Below, one piece after another: positions 53,851 to 64,000 of a DNA stretch of 64,000 bases; position 1 is the stretch's first letter, and each line of letters opens with the position of its first letter. Origin of the DNA: Symbiodinium natans (taxonomy: Eukaryota > Sar > Dinophyceae > Suessiales > Symbiodiniaceae). The stretch covers positions 1,331,596-1,395,595 of the forward strand of contig CAJNDS010002080.1 in the NCBI GenBank assembly GCA_905221605.1, written 5' to 3'. The position numbers were made by a program, and so were the translations under genes. The notes under the pieces were generated by a model. That model saw only the letters and a list, made by a program, of their open reading frames with translations. It was not told the origin of the DNA and searched no databases.

Positions 53851-55465
53851 GGGTAATTATGCTCAGCGCGTTGCAGCTAAGTGGCACAGCGCTGGCAGGA
53901 GATTAGGGTGAGGTGCTGAGCGGTCCGCCGTAGAGCTGCGGGCCTGTGAACAAGTCACTGCAATTTCGACTGGCCGTTGTTTATCATGTGCCATGACCAG
54001 GATGGACAGACCCCATGGCTGGGTGACAGCGGTGGGGGCTCCCTGCGTGGCTTTGCAGGCGATCTTCTGCGTGAGGTTCGGGCCGTTTACACAATCTTAA
54101 AGCAACACCTTTTTCTATGTTTTTGTTGCCAAGATGCAACTGGCCAAAAGGGGTAACGCGATGACCTTGCAGCACGAAAGCTGAATCAAAGTGTGCTACA
54201 CAGCATCACAGCCTTGGACAAGTCCAAAGGACTCAGCCAACCCGAGCCTGAGAAAATATTTACCAATTATAGGCATGCGTATATGCATACATTATGATCT
54301 ATGGTTACATGATTATTGGCCAGCTACAGTCCCCAGCACCTGTGCAACACGAACTCACCACGCAATCTGGCGCAAAGTAGCTTACCAAAAGATCTCTTTG
54401 TCAGGGCTTGCGCTGGAAGCGGAGTGCACGCTTCCGTGACTTCTGCCGAGGAAGGTCTGAGGCGCGCACGACGGCTAGTTCTGTCAATCTGTGTCAATGT
54501 ATTGTTTCGCGTTGTTCCGCTGAAACATGCTTCATCGTGCTTGCTGCTCCCGTTTAGGGCCATGGGGCGCTTGTCGAAGATGTCCTGCAAGTCCTTAAAT
54601 GTTGCCTTGTGGCCAGAACGCTGCAATGCTTTACTGTTCAGATCTCTCTGTAAGCGTCTCACTATAATTGCGAGGCTCTGCCTCCGATGCCGCACTCGCG
54701 ATCGCTGGTTTCCAGGCGAACCGCCATCAGCTGCTTGTAAAAGCGCTGTAAGCCGAGCCACCACCCCTCCGGCAGGCTTGTGACAGAAGCCGGTATGACT
54801 TTCTGTCGAAAACAAGGCCGCGATCAATGAAAGTCCACACCCCAGCTGCATACTGACTGCATGCATGTGCATAGCGGCTCAGGCAGAATCATTGCAGAAA
54901 GGAGGCCAAGACCCAGAGGATAATGGTTTTCGGCCGTGCGCAGAACCTGCCATTTCGCGGAGTTCCAAGCGGCAAGTGAATAGAGGCGAGATGCCTAGGC
55001 AGCTGCAAAGTCCAGCACGATAATCAGCCCTACTTGCGCTGAGCAACTGCATGCTACTTGTATTGTTGCTTGCTTGATGGTTTAAAAGGGCCCGTCTGCC
55101 AAATCAGGTGCGAAGAGTGTGTCAAGCATCTCGAGGGTACTTCCACTTCCGGCCTTCTAGCCCCTGCCAGGTCAATGTGTTCGTTGAGTCTGTAATGACC
55201 GACAAGGCATGCGCTGACACACCTTCATCAATATTGTACTCTTTGCCTCCGGTCTTCGCACTGGCAGGATGGGCAACAGAAGCTGTTCCTGGCAGCAAGC
55301 CCAGTTGGCTTGGACGTGGCCCTTGTGTTACGACGGCATGGTGCGGCGCAAGGCAATGGTCAAGGACAAGATTGGGAGCAAGAGCCCCATGCAGTCCGAG
55401 CTTCAGAGAACTGGTTTTTCCTGCCGTAGAAAGCGACGCCTGAAGCTGCAACTCCTTCCAGGAAG
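53851..55465. other. Stretch without a confident gene
   Basis: A short + piece at 54059-54110 (GDLLREVRAVYTILKQ) is protein-like but isolated. Frames of 150-180 codons overlap on opposite strands at 54316-54872, and of about 110 codons at 55108-55451. No motif favours either strand. Confidence 0.3.
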
Positions 55466-56311
55466 GTGGATCTGTCCGGGTTTACTGACCTGTCGGCGGA
55501 TCTGTGGCTAAAAGGTCCCCTCCCCGACGTCATTCCACCACGTTCGCTTCTGTCGGAAACCACTGCCAGGCACCGTCACGCGGCTCCTGAATTTTGGTGC
55601 TTTTATTCGGGTGGAGCCGCCAACTGGCGGGCAACCAGCTCAAGGCATGGACCCACATTGGCGGTGTTCTGCACATATGCCGTAAGATGCTTTAATTATT
55701 GTCTTTTCCTTCAACACTACATAAAGGCAGCATGGACAGTCTGTCATCTATTGGCGCCATTGTTTGGAGGTCTCATTCACATCAACGACATACGCGATGG
55801 TTTTGTCAGCAATCTGGAGGACATGTCGGAAGACTACTTCGGTGAACCGTGAAGAGATCTCTGTCTCATGGATTGTAGCACCACTGCACCACTGTGAACA
55901 GGAGGAGCTTTCAGTGGACGATGAGGTTCAGGCATGCAGCTGCGTGCAGCTTGCAGATTGCGGCGCAGCATGCCGCAGCTCTCATTTGCCTTACCGCCTT
56001 GCTGCACCAAAGAACTCGCGGCGCAGGTTCGCGTGAAGTATGTCGATCCAAGCGAGGGAGTGCCGCTCGCATGGCACATCTGGCACAGGGTTGCTGACAC
56101 GCCCCAGTGCAAGAGAATGCAAGCCCAATCGTGGCTCGATACAGTAAAAATCTGCGCCGAGGCTCCAACTCTCCATGCTTGGCTCCTGAATGGAATGTCG
56201 CACATCTTGCGGCCCCAGCCATGCGCCATGCTAGCGCCCCGACATGTCAAAGGCTCACACTTCGGAGTGTGGTGGTGTTTGTTTGAGGTCAATGGTAGCG
56301 ACAAGTTTTGA
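55466..56311 (+). CDS. Unidentified candidate exons
   Basis: Two + segments look protein-like. About 55735-55851 gives HINDIRDGFVSNLEDMSEDY. About 56010-56311 gives VDPSEGVPLAWHIWHRVAD, MQAQSWLDTVKICAEAPTLH and KGSHFGVWWCLFEVNGSDKF, then TGA. The second has balanced composition, with Trp and Asp spread evenly. No family was recognised. A competing frame on - (55834-56364) is longer but poorer in typical protein patterns. Confidence 0.3.
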
Positions 56312-56764
56312 GTAGCCATAGTGTCCCATTGTATCACAAACAGACACCATGAATGCCCATGCATGTTGTCCGTGCGGGTTCATTTTAAGCTTGTTGGGAG
56401 CAAACGCCTGGCAGCGCAAAGTCCGCAACTTGTTACTCACGTTTGTCCAGTCCCACTCGGCTTGAGAAGATAGTGACACCTTGACTGCACATCTGCAAGC
56501 CGAAAGTGATTCTGCCGATCCTGCCTCAGAGCTTGCAGCACACACAAACGAGAGTCACGACAGCAACATCCGTTTCCCCATTTGCCGACCACCATCGCCG
56601 CCATAATCACAACTCACCAAGAGCCTCCTTTAGCGCTGGCAGGCGGTCGAGCCACGTGACAGCAGACAAGGCTTAACGCGCGGGGGCATTTTGACAGACA
56701 CGCCATGGCTTCACTGAGAAGATGTGGACTGTCTGGCAGTGGGCTTACTTGCAGTCTAAGAAGT

Positions 56765-58420
56765 TTTCTCGTGTATGTGGGCTGGGCACAGCCGAAGTTG
56801 CGTGCCCTGTGCCAACCTCGGAGTGCCAAATGCTTCGCCACTGGCCATCAGTGGCAGCACTGATCCCCCGGTCATGCTTTCAGGGTTGTTCGGAAATACC
56901 AGCAAGAGACCGACTCGGTATTTAGAGAGGGATGACCATGAGATGTCAACAGTAACCCTAGGCCCTAGGCCCTTGAAGCCGTGAAATGTAAGCCATTAAT
57001 GGGGTGCTGTGGGCTTCATGTCAACAAAGCTGTGCGCTGGCTTGTGCCCTTGATGTGTCTGGGTTTGGACGTATGGGGTTGGCCCACACGGGAACGATGC
57101 CATGCCCTGGGCTCCTTTAGCATGTCCACATGGGCCTTGTGATTCTGAGGAAATGTCGTCGCAGCTGGAGGCCACACTACATCGTTTTACCATGGTCACC
57201 TCTTCGAGGAAGCATGGGCAGAAGCATGGATGCCTCGTGCGTCAGGAAAGCTCAACGAGGTGCAGCTAAAGCTGCTCATGCCTTGCACTGAGAGTTTGCA
57301 AAGGCATGTCTCCTTCACAATGAAGGGTGAGTACTGCTGGGATTGCTAAAGCCTTTCGCCAAAAAATGCTGGAACAATTCATTGAATTCGCTTTCTCTGA
57401 GGTTTGTACCCGAGCCAGACCAGAGCCATGAGAGTTTTTTCGTTCGCACCCAGGCGAACATATCCTCGACCTGCCAGCGCTGGGCGTTGATCTCCCTGGT
57501 TCTCGCGTGACGCCGAGACCCTGCAGTCCTTCTTGTGAACCGCCCACATCCTAAACTCTAAGCACCTGAACCTCTCACAGTTTTTCTTAACAGGTGATGT
57601 CCCTAAGCCAAAGGCTCTGGAGCTTGGACTAGCTGCGGCTCCGTCTCGCGTATGAACCAGCAGAACTGACATCAGAAGTGTAGGACGAGGGTGGAAGGCA
57701 TGGGAGATCGAGAGACGCGTTTTGTCTTGGGTGTTGCAGGTTCAATTCCTACTTTCTTATGCATGACTGCGAAAATGGGCACATGACACGGTGAAACTAG
57801 TGATGCTTGGTGCGGTCGCTCACAGTAAGATTAGTAGTATGTCTTTTGCAACGGCAACGAATCTCGCGCTTGTGATTGAGTCAGGATGGCTCATATGTGG
57901 GGTTCTGCTTCTTGTGACCATGATCGGTCGCCTCTAGTAGCTCTGGCAGCTGATGCCAAGGCCAACCTGGTAGTGTGCTTCATCAGCGTTTGTTCGAGCC
58001 CTTCTACCAGTGCTGCGGCGCTGACGATCTTCATGTGGCAGCTTCGTGGGGATGATCTTGCCTTTTGCTTGCCCGAGGCTACCTGAAGCGGCTTTGGGAA
58101 GCAGAAGAAGCTTCTTACAAGGTGCCAGTTGCGATTGCCCACCTTGTGTTTCCGACCCGAGCTCAGAGCAAGTTGTGATCTGTCCTTGGCAGAGGACATT
58201 CCAGAGCTCGACCTCTCAAAACTTTATGATGTGCCTCCAGGCCTGCCTGCGTTGCCTGACGACTGACAGATGCTTCTGCAACTTGAAGCCAGGATACGAA
58301 TCCAAGCACGGCTTTGTCACGGCCTTCGTGAGAGCATGATCTTTCAGTTGCTGCAGCACCAGTGTATGTGTCTGGTATATCTATATGTATGCCAGCACCT
58401 GTATCTGCGACATGATGTCA
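56765..58420 (+). CDS. Unidentified multi-exon gene candidate with one membrane segment
   Basis: Several + segments in order look like exons. ~56805-56945 gives SPLAISGSTDPPVMLSGLFG. ~57180-57325 gives YHGHLFEEAWAEAWMPRASG and EVQLKLLMPCTESLQ. ~57593-57655 gives GDVPKPKALELGLAAAPSRV, and joins the previous one in phase through a possible GT-AG intron. ~57825-57930 gives FATATNLALVIESG followed by a hydrophobic span (WLICGVLLLVTMIG). ~58077-58170 gives GYLKRLWEAEEASYKVPVAI. ~58190-58265 gives IPELDLSKLYDVPPGLPALP. About 58290-58400 may continue. No family was recognised and the exon chain is inferred, not proven. Confidence 0.35.
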
Positions 58421-59675
58421 GGAAGTTTCGTCCTCAAAGCCCGTGCAGCTCAGAAAGAGCAGCGGGCTGGCCCCTGGACAGGATCGCAGCATCATGTGAT
58501 GTTACAGCCGTTGCCGTTCTTGCTTTCTTGGGTGACCTGCTGACGACTGGATGCCTTCTGCAGGCAGTCGCCACAACACTCCAAACCAAAACGCCTTGCC
58601 CTCGTCTCGTGTGGTGCTGCTGCTTCTGCCTTGCAGAGGCATAGCCAAATAATCCCGCGGCCAGATACGATGAGCAAAGGGCATGCGCCAAATGTGTCAG
58701 CTGTTCTCTGTGTTTCCAATGAGGCAGCAACCTACAGCTACATCTCCACAACGCAAGCCACCAGCACCCCCTGCCAAAACACAGGCTGGACTCTTAGCAA
58801 TGTCTTCGATACCTCCTGCTCATCTCCAGTGCCAAAGGCAACGCCACCTCCAGCACCTCCGCCTCCACCTCCGATTCTTTTCCAGAAAATGACATCTAAG
58901 TGCCTGCATCTTAGACGAGTAGCCCCAGATGCATTCTCGGTTTATGGCAAGAAGACCTGGTAGGTCCAGTCTGTGGTGAACGGGTGGAGGGCCCCGTGCC
59001 GGAGCCTTACATGAAACCAACATAGCGGGGGCTTAGGCGTTTTTGTGTCAAGTTTATCTTCCAGGCTAACGACAAACCATCAAGCGGGACTTCGCCACAT
59101 GCCCAGCAAAGGAGAGAGACGTGGAAAGTACTTGCTCATGCTTGCCCTGAATGTGGGGGTTTCCGAAATTGTGGGTGCTTTATTTGGGGTCCTTGTTATA
59201 CTGGAATCCTACTATTTGGGAGTATAAGAGGGGTCCAAGATTTGTGTAAAGCCCCATATATGTCTCACTCATGCACCAAGGCTGCACTTGGGAGGAAGTG
59301 CCTAAGTCCTTCCTTGCAGAAACTGCTGACGATGGACAGCTGAAAGGGTTCCTCAGCTTCTCACGTTTTTGCGACATACTTTCACATTGTTTACGACTTA
59401 TCGCGTTTATTTGTGCTGTGTAAGTTTCTGTGACGATGTTCCTGTTGCAGGCTGTCTGATGCCAAAGACCTTTGCATCAGCATCGGCAAGTCTGGCGCAT
59501 TTGAGAACAAGCTTGGATAGATGTTTTTGGAGTGGTGGAGCGTGCTCGCGTGCAGAGATATTGAACCACCAACGACAGGAAGCTCATGTGGCGGAGTAAC
59601 CTGCGAGAATCGTGGCACCAACCTCGAAGAGGCAGATTGTACAGAACCTCAGAACCTCCATACACCAGAAGCAAC
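58420..59675. other. Stretch without a confident gene
   Basis: A Pro-rich + segment at 58700-58890 and a short segment at about 59450-59515 (SDAKDLCISIGKSGAFENKL) are possible exons. At 59190-59240 GGGGTCC / AGTATA motifs resemble those at 59890-59990 and 14120-14235. Confidence 0.3.
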
Positions 59676-59788
59676 CCAAAACCCTAAACCCTAAACTTAA
59701 ACCCTAAACCCTAAACCCTAAACCCTAAACCCTAAACCCTAAACCCTAAACCCTAAACCCTAAACCCTAAACCCTAAACCCTAAACCC
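59676..59788 (-). repeat. Telomere-like CCCTAAA array (longest in the window)
   Basis: About 16 tandem CCCTAAA units with one variant (ACTTAAA) near the left end. A CACCAGAAGCA-type sequence occurs at both edges (59664-59674 and 59789-59799). Confidence 0.95.
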
Positions 59789-60560
59789 ACCAGAAGCACC
59801 AGAACCTTTAGATGCAAAATGGCCTTTCTTCACAGGCAAGTCGGTGCACGGCGAGGCTCGGGGCTGAACCTTTGCGACCTTTAAAAAACTCTGTGGGGGT
59901 TTACAAAAATAGGCACCCCCAGTATAGACACCCGAATAATTAACTAGGTTTCCCTTAAAAAAGGGACCCCAATAAGGTACCCCCAAAATTTCGGAAACAA
60001 CTGGACTACAGTACTCCTCAGCGTTCGGCAGCTCCCAGGGCCTCAGCGCAGACGAAAACGTCTCCAAGCGAGGAAGTCTCGCAAGAGACTCGGGCGGGTC
60101 TGAGTCTGGTGATCTTACTTGGAGGTTCAGGGGGCACTTATGAACCAACTAGAACTGTACTTATGACTGCAAGTACCATGAACCTCCAAGTAGGGTAGCG
60201 TACGGTGATTGGACCCCGACAACACGAGCCTGATTCGGACGTCCAAGGTTTTTGAGGACATGCATGTCTGACTCAGTTTGTGACGAGGCCAACGCTTGCC
60301 GGCCCATGCTTCAGTTGGGGAAGCTATGAAGTTGCGAGCATGTCTGACAGGAGCAGCCTGCAGAAGTTCGAACCAACCCATTCGGCAAAGATCTGAAGGG
60401 CTCGGCAATCGCTCTGGCCTCGTAACTCATACATGCTTCTCGATAAATCCTCACATCCGCTGATGTGGACCAGGTTGTTCTTGCGCACAATCGAGAAGCA
60501 GACTTCAGGTGCCGTCTTCGTCACATGTACACTAGTGAGAGCAGGAAATATTCTTGTAAG
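59789..60560. other. Stretch without a recognised gene
   Basis: It contains GGTACCCCC/GGGACCCC motifs at 59890-59990 and a near-duplication of CTTGGAGGTTCA / GAACCTCCAAG in inverted orientation (60118-60128 and 60180-60190). No ORF has a recognisable motif. Confidence 0.35.
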
Positions 60561-60589
60561 TTATTCACCTGCCGCCAAGAGTGCGAGGG

Positions 60590-60693
60590 AGAGCGAGAGA
60601 GCATCCTCAGCGCACGGCAGAAGAAGAATGAGAAGAGCAAGAATGATAAGAAGAAGATCGTGAAGAAGACGAAGCTGAAGATGAAGATTAAGA

Positions 60694-60729
<36 letters not shown>

Positions 60730-60784
60730 ATCCCCTCTGGGGGGCCTAGCGTGTGGAGAGAGAGAGAGAGAGAGAGACAATCCC
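60590..60784. repeat. Purine tract and GA/hairpin module, copy 2
   Basis: AAGAAGAAG sequence leads into a GA run (60697-60726), CAATCCCC, a CCCCTCTGGGG stem, CCTAGCGTGTGG, a second GA run (60755-60777) and CAATCCC. The order GCGTGTGG-(GA)n-CAATCCC is shared with copy 3 (62595-62628). Confidence 0.8.
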
Positions 60785-60795
60785 ACCTGGAAGCC

Positions 60796-62310
60796 ATGGC
60801 GGAGAGAGAACGGGCCCTCTACCATATTGACGCGGCGCTCGCTGACGTCAACCCCAGCAACGGCACCGACACGGCAGCCCACCTGCACGCATGCAGAACC
60901 ATACTTCAAACAGCAGGGAGCGACCTGGGGAACGGGGAACACCCGCCCAAACCACAGCCCCAGCATCCGCCACCAAACCAGCAGCCACCCAATGCACAGC
61001 AGAGCCGGGAGCCAAGCAGCCAGAACAAGGGGGGTGATGCAGGCGGACAGCACCGAGGAGCCCTGGAACTCGACGAAGCAGCAAGACAAGCACAGCACCT
61101 GCTGGAACAAGAGCCAGGCGTGCCCACCAAACACACGGCACAGCACCTTGCCACGATCCAGGAGCTCATCATGAGGGGGGTGCAAAAAATGGAGGCAGTC
61201 CAGAAGGTGTCTGACTGGCAAGTGTGGGGGGGAGGGGAGATAGCGGGGCAAGTCAGCCTGGAGCTCACGCAACAACTGCTGCACGAGCTAAACACTGCGT
61301 GCGACGCGGGGGGGCAAGACGCAGACAGACAACAGCAACACCACCTGCAAGCATCAATGAGAGAGATCCTCACCCACATCCACCAAGCCATAGCAGCCCA
61401 TGAAGTGGTGGTGGCAGCACAATGGATGGAGCCAACCAGCAGCGAACCGGCACAACCCCCAATACAACACGCCAAAGTGGAGGGAACCACAGACACACAC
61501 CCCGTGGATGTCATAGGCCTGGCTAAAGGGGGGACAGAGAGCCATAGCAACAGACCCAAGTCGGACCACAGACCCAACAACACGGTGGGTCGCTACAGCC
61601 AGGGAGCTCCTAGCCAAGCTGATGCCGTCCAGGAAGAGGCAACGATGGCAGCACAAGCCATCAGCGCACTGGACGACTGGCAAAATACACAATGGGGCGA
61701 ACCCATCGTGCTGCTGGAATCACAACTGGAAGGGGGAGGACCAGGGGCATTCACGGACCCCAACCCAACACAAGGGGGGGGAGGAGCGGAAGGGGGCACA
61801 CAGGACACCACCTCACGCCCCGGCGGCTGCACACACGTGCCCCCCCAACACGCACCCGAGCCACCCCCAACTGGAGGAAGGAACAGCGCCATGGCAGCAG
61901 CAACTGTAGCAGCGGCAACAGCAGAAGCAAGCACAGAGCAAACAAGAGGAGGAGGAGGAGGAGGGGGGAGCACACAGGAGACCATCCCGTGGGAACCACC
62001 ACCTCCCACAGCCCAAGCACAGCCAGCAGACAACCAGCTCCAGTCCAACGCCCTAGATGAGGCGCACGTCGACACATTACACCTGCACCCACTGCACACA
62101 CACTCACCACTGCCACCACAACCCCACACCCACACACACTCACGGGAACCCACAGAAGAGTTCACGTCGTCGCAGTCGGAGGAGGAAGATTGGGGGGAGG
62201 AAAAAAGGCCGAAGGGATGGGGACTACATCGCCAACGACGCCGGCTACAAGAAAGGGACAACGTGGACTCCAGGAGAAGGCGTACGCATGAAGGGGCCAG
62301 CAGCGATTAG
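60796..62310 (+). CDS. Unidentified 504-codon ORF, Gln/His/Pro/Gly-rich, possibly of a mobile element
   Basis: An uninterrupted frame begins at ATG 60796 (MAERERALYHIDAALADVNP), nine bases after CAATCCC of the flanking GA module; it is also open 15 codons upstream. The N-terminal 250 residues form probable helices (LHACRTILQTAG, ATIQELIMRGVQKMEAVQ, LTQQLLHELNTACDAG, MREILTHIHQAIAAHEVVV). The middle is Pro/Gly/His low complexity with a poly-Gly run. The C-terminus is acidic (SSQSEEEDWGEE) then Arg-rich. Composition (A/C-rich coding strand) differs sharply from other genes here. It could be a Gag/ORF1-like structural protein of a retroelement, but no reverse transcriptase, zinc knuckle or protease was found. 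A +1 frame at the 3' end is more protein-like than the main frame. Confidence 0.55.
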   Translation: MAERERALYHIDAALADVNPSNGTDTAAHLHACRTILQTAGSDLGNGEHPPKPQPQHPPPNQQPPNAQQSREPSSQNKGGDAGGQHRGALELDEAARQAQHLLEQEPGVPTKHTAQHLATIQELIMRGVQKMEAVQKVSDWQVWGGGEIAGQVSLELTQQLLHELNTACDAGGQDADRQQQHHLQASMREILTHIHQAIAAHEVVVAAQWMEPTSSEPAQPPIQHAKVEGTTDTHPVDVIGLAKGGTESHSNRPKSDHRPNNTVGRYSQGAPSQADAVQEEATMAAQAISALDDWQNTQWGEPIVLLESQLEGGGPGAFTDPNPTQGGGGAEGGTQDTTSRPGGCTHVPPQHAPEPPPTGGRNSAMAAATVAAATAEASTEQTRGGGGGGGSTQETIPWEPPPPTAQAQPADNQLQSNALDEAHVDTLHLHPLHTHSPLPPQPHTHTHSREPTEEFTSSQSEEEDWGEEKRPKGWGLHRQRRRLQERDNVDSRRRRTHEGASSD

Positions 62311-62338
62311 ACAACCAACAACACCCCAAAGAGGGTGA
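62190..62338 (+). other. Overlapping +1 frame at the 3' end of the 504-codon ORF
   Basis: From about 62190 the +1 frame reads GDYIANDAGYKKGTTWTPGE then GVRMKGPAAI and ends at TGA 62336-62338. The main frame here is a run of Arg/Gln. A stretch of six A (62199-62204) lies near the point where the better frame changes. This could be a frameshift site, a decayed copy, or a splice; it is not a standard -1 slippery heptamer in the main frame. Confidence 0.35.
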
Positions 62339-62552
62339 AAGACATTTCCTTGCGGGGGTCAACCACACACCCCAAAGAATGAAAGATAGGGGATTCACCT
62401 TTGGCCAGGAGCACAGAGGGGGGACTGACTGCCCGATTAAATCCCTGGTACTCCCTTATCTTACTTGGCCTGGATACACCCCATTTTCAGACAGAAACCC
62501 CAGCCTGGCACGGCTGCGAAAACCGCAGCCTCGAACCGCATGACGCTTGGGA

Positions 62553-62628
62553 CTGGCGCGCCCTTCGGGGCAGCTTCCCCTTCGGGGGGGGCTAAGCGTG
62601 TGGAGAGAGAGAGAGAGAGACAATCCCG
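62553..62628. repeat. GA-repeat / UUCG-hairpin module, copy 3
   Basis: GCGCCCTTCGGGGC and CCCCTTCGGGG form two adjacent GC stems each closed by a TTCG loop, then GCTAAGCGTGTGG, a GA run and CAATCCC. It lies about 245 bases after the end of the 504-codon ORF. Confidence 0.8.
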
Positions 62629-62975
62629 AACCTTGGGGGCTGGCACACTAGGAACACTAAGGACACCCACTAGGGCACCACTGGGGGTGCCGGGCGGCTG
62701 CCAAAGGGCAGCCGGAGACGATACAAAAGTCTCACGAGACGCGGGAGCGGGGCGCGCCTTGGCGCAGGGTCCGTCCCTATGCCCCTAAGCAAAGCAAAGC
62801 AAAGCAAACAATCCCGAACAACTCGTAAAGCGGGGCAACGCGGGGCAGTGAACCTGATATTAGGGGTCCTGGGGGGAAATCCTGTTTACGGGGGAGTCTC
62901 TGAGCATTGAATACCCGCGGCCTCAGTCGAGTTGGTGTCACACAGACCTTGGAGACCATCTGGGCGCGCTTCGCG
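62629..62975. other. GC-rich tail with short repeats, no gene
   Basis: GGCTGCC-AAA-GGCAGCC (62697-62713) and GGCGCGCC motifs form further potential hairpins. An AGCAA/AAGC tetramer-type run (AAGCA x4) lies at 62788-62808 and is followed by another CAATCCC (62809-62815), as after the GA runs. Confidence 0.6.
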
Positions 62976-63051
62976 CGCGGGGGGGGGGGGGTTCTGCTCC
63001 CCTCATGCCCCGTAGAAGAAGAAGAAGAAAAAGAAGAAGAAGAAGAAGAAG

Positions 63052-63103
<52 letters not shown>

Positions 63104-63121
63104 TGTGTGTGTGAGAGAGTC
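62976..63121. repeat. Poly-G, AAG and GA microsatellites
   Basis: GCGCGCTTCGCGCGC hairpin, a 14-base G run (62979-62992), AGAAGAAG (63013-63052), then GA and GT dinucleotides to 63121. Glu/Arg and Ser/Leu frames over it are artefacts. Confidence 0.9.
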
Positions 63122-64000
63122 TCTGCGCGCCAGGAAGTGCCTGGAGTCGCTATTCGCGATACCAGAGGTGGCGAGCCTGCAATCTGCAAGCGTCAGCCTT
63201 TTGATAATCTGATAGGAGGACGGGTGCATAGTGGCATAGTGCACGCCACTGTACCATGGCTTCCTCAGGTGGCCCTGCTCACAGTGTATATTTCGCTCGA
63301 TGACCCAGCAGCTTGGGCATCAATGACAGCGGCCGCCAAGCAGGCATCGGCCTTCGCTGCTTCGAGGACTGTTGAGACAGGGCTGATCCGTGGAACACGA
63401 ATCGTTCTCATCTCATTGCTGCAAATGGCTCAAGCAAGCGGGCAGAAGTTGAGATCCGAAAGCAGTTGAGGCCACCTGCTCAGAGAGCTCAAAGAGGGGC
63501 ATCTACTCGTAGCATCATGCAGCCTGGCATGGCGGGAACTGGGAACCACAAGCCCGGTGGGCGGCCAACCGACCCCGCAGAGTGCACGGGCCAGTGTCCT
63601 CATGTCGGTGTCCCGCCGCAACGCGAGAGGTCCACCAAACTTCCACCAAAGGAGACTCACACAGCTGCCTTGACCGTGCGTCGGCTGCACTGCAAGAGGG
63701 AGCTCATGGAGCATCACCTGTGTGCAGCTCGGGGAGAGGCGCCGCATCACTGGCAGTGAGTCTGGGCCCGGCACTTCAGGCAGAGTCACGGAATGTTCTG
63801 TGACTCTGTCTGAAGTCAAACTCACCATTGCGTCGTACGAACCCTCCAAACTAGTAGCCCGCTCCGGCAATTAGCTGGAGAGCCAAGGGGCCACGGCAGG
63901 AGGTAGCTCTCTCCTTTGGGTCGTTTCGTGAGCTGCTTCGGTTCTGAATTCGCTATCCCTCTCACCGGATGTGCTTACTGGGCCCGATGCTCGACAGCAG
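63122..64000. other. Right edge of window, no confident gene
   Basis: A + segment at about 63260-63469 (WASMTAAAKQASAFAASRTV, then IVLISLLQMAQASGQKL) looks helical and may be an exon; it ends at TGA 63467-63469. An AGAGTCACGGAATG / CATTCTGTGACTCT-like inverted pair lies at 63781-63808. Nothing else is recognised. Confidence 0.3.

Noticed and set aside
57720..57760. A tRNA-like B box (GGTTCAATTCC) at 57739
   Set aside because: A T-arm of four pairs can be drawn, but no acceptor stem, D arm or anticodon arm fits upstream, so neither a tRNA nor a tRNA-derived SINE is supported.
60796..62310. Possibility that the 504-codon ORF is a viral capsid or polyprotein gene
   Set aside because: No capsid, polymerase, helicase or protease signature is visible; the flanking repeats suit a mobile element better.

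Overview
This window looks like nuclear DNA of a dinoflagellate, most plausibly one of the Symbiodiniaceae or a relative. The reasons are: many short exons with GC donor sites, blocks of the telomere-type heptamer TTTAGGG/CCCTAAA scattered inside genes, abundant simple repeats, and every recognisable gene on the + strand, as in unidirectional dinoflagellate gene arrays. Gene models were built by eye from protein-family conservation, so exon edges marked approximate (~) are estimates. No rRNA, tRNA, CRISPR array or bacterial operon was seen.

Layout. 1-8455 is the 3' part of an axonemal-type dynein heavy chain in about 35-40 small exons, ending at a TAA. From about 11.2 to 20.48 kb lie exons of a protein with charged coiled-coil segments, ankyrin repeats and further unidentified exons. 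It ends at a TAG that is in frame with the next gene, an SMP-like lipid-transfer membrane protein (20.5-21.9 kb, possibly to 22.6 kb). 22.6-30.4 kb has only weak coding candidates plus AT microsatellites, telomere-like blocks and a foldback element (28.7-29.8 kb). 30426-32873 is an uninterrupted 815-codon acyltransferase-3/SGNH gene. About 36.8-39.45 kb is an exostosin-like glycosyltransferase in at least ten exons. 42.85-52.7 kb holds exons of a SAP/Tudor-like/S1-like protein, probably one gene, split by a 5.5 kb G-rich minisatellite array that changes orientation twice. 52.8-53.6 kb is a Nudix-like ORF. 55.9-58.4 kb has unassigned exon candidates. 60.8-62.3 kb is a 504-codon ORF of unusual composition flanked by a repeated GA/UUCG-hairpin module, possibly a mobile element.

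The genes do not form a pathway: flagellar motor, scaffold, lipid transfer, acyl modification, glycosylation, nucleic-acid binding and nucleotide hydrolysis sit side by side. The most notable signals are the excess of GC-AG introns (15 of 17 placed), the inverted G-rich array, inverted-repeat elements, the hairpin module with its ORF, and the in-frame stop between two neighbouring genes.
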